Origin: Siphonodentalium dalli
Lineage: Eukaryota > Mollusca > Scaphopoda > Gadilida > Siphonodentaliidae
Assembly (NCBI GenBank): GCA_032622095.1
Contig: CP136066.1
Location: forward strand, 200,902,978-200,966,977
Reading direction: 5' to 3'
Length of the DNA: 64,000 bases
Both the position numbers and the translations under genes were made by a program. Positions 1 through 64,000 of the stretch are shown one piece after another. Every line of letters begins with the position of its first letter. Within the stretch, counting starts at the first letter, position 1. Under the pieces are notes generated by a model. It was not told where the DNA came from. It did no database searches and saw nothing but the letters and a program-made list of their open reading frames with translations.

Positions 1-26
1 GCAACCTTGTTCATAGAATCTTTGGG

Positions 27-252
27 GCGACACTCAGAATTAATCGGGTGACATTACTTGAAGAATGAATTGGGTGACATTACCTGAAGAATGAATCAGG
101 TGACAGTACCAGATGAATGAATCGGGTGACATTAACTGAAGAATGAATCGGGTGACATTACCTGACAATTGAGTCGGGTAACATTACCTGAAGAATGAAT
201 TGGGGTGACATTACCCGAAGAATGAATCGGGGTGACATTTCCTGAAGAATTT
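27..252. repeat. 26-bp minisatellite
   Basis: About eight diverged units of 26-27 bases built on AATGAATCGGGTGACATTAC followed by CTGAAG. Unrelated in sequence to the second 26-bp minisatellite at 16345. Confidence 0.85.
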
Positions 253-265
253 CTATAATGTTTTT

Positions 266-337
266 ATGTTTACCCATACCATAGTATGGTAAACATAGTG
301 TCGTTGTCCGGATTGACCACTCGTCGTTAGTCCGTCC

Positions 338-407
<70 letters not shown>

Positions 408-900
408 AGACACTTTACGCATGGTGCGATAACTGAAATATTTTCTATCTGATCGGAACCAAATTTTGTATATGAATTTGTCAGCACCAAATACAGATCG
501 AGTTCGAATATGGGTTCGATCCGAGTTTTTTTTAAGGAGTTATGGCCCTTTTTCGACTTAGAATTCATGCATGTTACCACAACTTAAAAATTTTTTATCT
601 GATCAGAATCAAATTTGGTATGCGAGTTTCTCGGACCAAAATACAGATCAAGTTCGAATATGGGTTTGATCCTATTGTTTTTAAAGGAGTTATGGCCCTT
701 TGATATAGAATTCATGAACACTTCGATAAATCAATAATTTTTCAACTGATAGGAACTAAATTTTGTATGTGAGTTTCTCAACTCAAAATACAGATCAAGT
801 TCGATTTTGGGTTTGATCCGGTACTTTTCAATGGAGTTATGGCCCTTTGATTATTTTATTCATCACTGATATATATCAAAGATACACAGGTGGCACTGTC
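266..900 (+). mobile_element. Family X pearl/Helentron-like element, 5' part
   Basis: Starts with TGTTTACCCATACC and the near-palindrome ACCATAGTATGGT, then a TCTG microsatellite (about 331-407), then about three core repeats near 150 bp each ending with a GGAGTTATGGCCCTTT motif (near 550, 695 and 850). No family X 3' end follows before the next X start at 1399, so this copy is truncated or fused. The right edge is approximate. Confidence 0.6.
331..407. repeat. TCTG tetranucleotide microsatellite
   Basis: Nearly pure TCTG/GTCT repeats with one TATC interruption, inside family X. The same position in other X copies (1460s, 19530s) holds shorter TCTG runs. Confidence 0.9.
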
Positions 901-1398
901 TAGATAGTATCTAATAAATCACCTTCGCAATGCTGTGAAGACACAGCTATAGTATCGAGTTACAATGCCATTAAGTTTCTCTCTCTTGTATTGAGTTAAT
1001 TAACTGCTAGGTGATGTGTTGGCTTTATCACATATACTTTATAGAGCTAAGTTCCTCTGGTCATTCATAGGTGGAATATATGCATGGTTATTTAAAATTC
1101 ATCTTAAAGGCATAATCTGGTTTCATTGTTTGATAGCATTACCATTGGAATTTTGTTGGTTGCATGGGAAGACAACTTTGGTTTTCAAACTTTTAAAAAC
1201 TTGAGAGCTCTGTATCAGTCTATGGGAACAAAATAATTGTTCATAACACTTAGAAATGTAGGTCTAGTTTGTTTTATCTATATATTAATGGAAAGCTTTT
1301 TCGACATTGATTTCAATTGGTTACAAATGTGAATTGAAATATTAATGGGGCACACCAGGTTTGATGTATTTTTTCTGTACTCTGCATGAGATAAAACT
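901..1398. other. Intronic sequence, nothing recognised
   Basis: AT-rich single-copy-looking sequence between two X copies. A 62-codon frame at 1016-1204 is hydrophobic but has no recognisable domain, so I do not call it. Confidence 0.5.
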
Positions 1399-2320
1399 TG
1401 TTATGTGTACCTATACCATAGTATGGTATGTTACACATAGTGTCAATGTCCGGATTGACCACTCGTCTGTCTGTCCATCCGTCTGTCTGTCAGTTTGTAG
1501 ACACTTTAGGCATAATGCGATAACAATTTCTATTTGATCAGAACCAAATATTGTATATAGGTTTCTCATCCCAAAATACAGTTCGAGTTTGAATATGGGT
1601 TCGATCCAATTTATTTTAAAGGAGGTATGACCCTTCTTTTTTTTTAAATTTGAAATTTTGATTTTTCATATTTTTTTTAGATTGAATTTCCTCGCTTAAT
1701 TTAACATAAACAAAATTTAATTAAAAACAAAATTTGTCATTGACACTAAATGTAATTTGTTTTAGTTGTATTTCATTAATTAGTTGTGAAGTCCTGTATT
1801 GAAAATGTGAAGATTTTATTGCAATAGTTGCATGTAATATAATGATATCAATAAATTGTCATGTGAACAATGTTCACTGAACATCCAATATCCATAGTAT
1901 ATGAGAATACCTTTAATAGATGTCATTCCAAGCGAAATCTGTTATTAATTGAGTGATAACATATGTTACATACATGTAGCTCTAGGAGGTGGTTGTATGA
2001 AGGTAAAGATGAACAACCTGCTGGCTGGATAATTGTTTATCCTATCTGTCAAATTGATTAATGGCTAAACAATTGGATCTCACAGTGAGAGGGCTTTGTG
2101 TGAATAGGGATGGAGTTATGAGATTTAAAACGACTTCTCCCCCACCCCAATTACTTTAACCCCTTCTTAAGACAAATTATTTTAGCTTTTGATTTTAAGT
2201 TAGGTATACTCATATATGTATTTTTTTACTGTGATCATATCTTTGACCAATTATCAGTTATAGCTAATCGTTAGCGCCAAGGTATGGGTTAAACATCTGC
2301 CGATCGTGATCGGCCTCTCG
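1399..2320 (+). mobile_element. Family X element ending at an NVL acceptor
   Basis: Begins ATGTGTACCTATACCATAG with a TCTG run and one core repeat. It ends with GGTATGGGTTAAAC (inverse of the start), ATCT, the hairpin GCCGATCGTGATCGGC and CTCTCG at 2320. Nine bases later NVL exon 1 starts. Same 3' end as the copies at 14100 and 21754. Non-autonomous, with no protein coding capacity. Confidence 0.75.
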
Positions 2321-2329
2321 TTTTTCTAG

Positions 2330-63892
<61,563 letters not shown>

Positions 63893-63973
63893 GTAATTAT
63901 TTACAGGGCATCAACGGTGGATGATCATATTAGACAAACGCATATCTTAAATTACAACTACTATAAGCATACA

Positions 63974-64000
63974 TTAGCCCTTTCATGATGGGAGCTGAGC
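63974..64000. mobile_element. Start of another Q-family MITE, cut by the window end
   Basis: TTAGCCCTTTCATGATGGGA matches the left end of Q1 and Q4. Confidence 0.6.

Overview
Eukaryotic genomic DNA, most likely from a bivalve mollusc. The organism is inferred from three things: a split, intron-rich animal gene; very dense non-autonomous transposons; and several 'pearl'-like elements (microsatellite plus tandem cores of about 150-190 bp), a type known from bivalves. No species is named, because nothing here fixes it.

The only host gene I can support is NVL (nuclear VCP-like AAA ATPase, ribosome biogenesis), on the + strand from before position 2330 to beyond 63892. I place 15 internal exons at 2330-2379, 8451-8550, 15246-15309, 43653-44039, 45307-45388, 47396-47460, 50495-50629, 51497-51598, 53968-54085, 55702-55843, 58484-58621, 59843-60012, 61532-61611, 62180-62302 and 63788-63892. 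All have AG/GT borders and all phases agree, giving 620 codons from the nucleolin-binding domain through AAA domain D1 to the Walker A of D2. The 5' end (first exon or exons) and the rest of D2 lie outside the window.

The rest is intronic repeat. Positions 1-2320: a 26-bp minisatellite and pearl/Helentron-like copies (family X), one ending 9 bp before an NVL exon. 2570-7963: a 164-bp tandem array (family R) with an exact-looking 1.25-kb tandem duplication and a nested element with 7-bp target duplications. 9078-14100: an R copy, a palindromic MITE and an X copy holding a TTAA MITE. 15650-17952: a second 7-bp-TSD element and a 62-copy 26-bp minisatellite. 18172-21896: a hAT-like MITE and a TTAA MITE split by an X element. 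22441-22555: a partial copy of NVL exon 4. 22846-43611: one R element swollen to about 20 kb by nested insertions: two hAT-like elements with 8-bp TSDs, one carrying its own MITE, and an old L1-type LINE (A) which is itself split by a younger L1-type LINE (B, with a 14-bp TSD and an intact ORF2) and another insertion. 44102-64000: short introns packed with MITEs.

The most notable structure is repeated architecture. Three unrelated families (X, R, V) share the same 3' plan: subterminal inverted repeat, short hairpin, a few bases, end. Two unrelated TTAA-flanked MITE families (P and Q) carry the same 69-nt hairpin core with paired base changes. NVL exon 9 carries a 42-bp duplication of its 5' splice site that is in frame. 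Everything was read by eye; identities and boundaries were not computed except where I give base counts.
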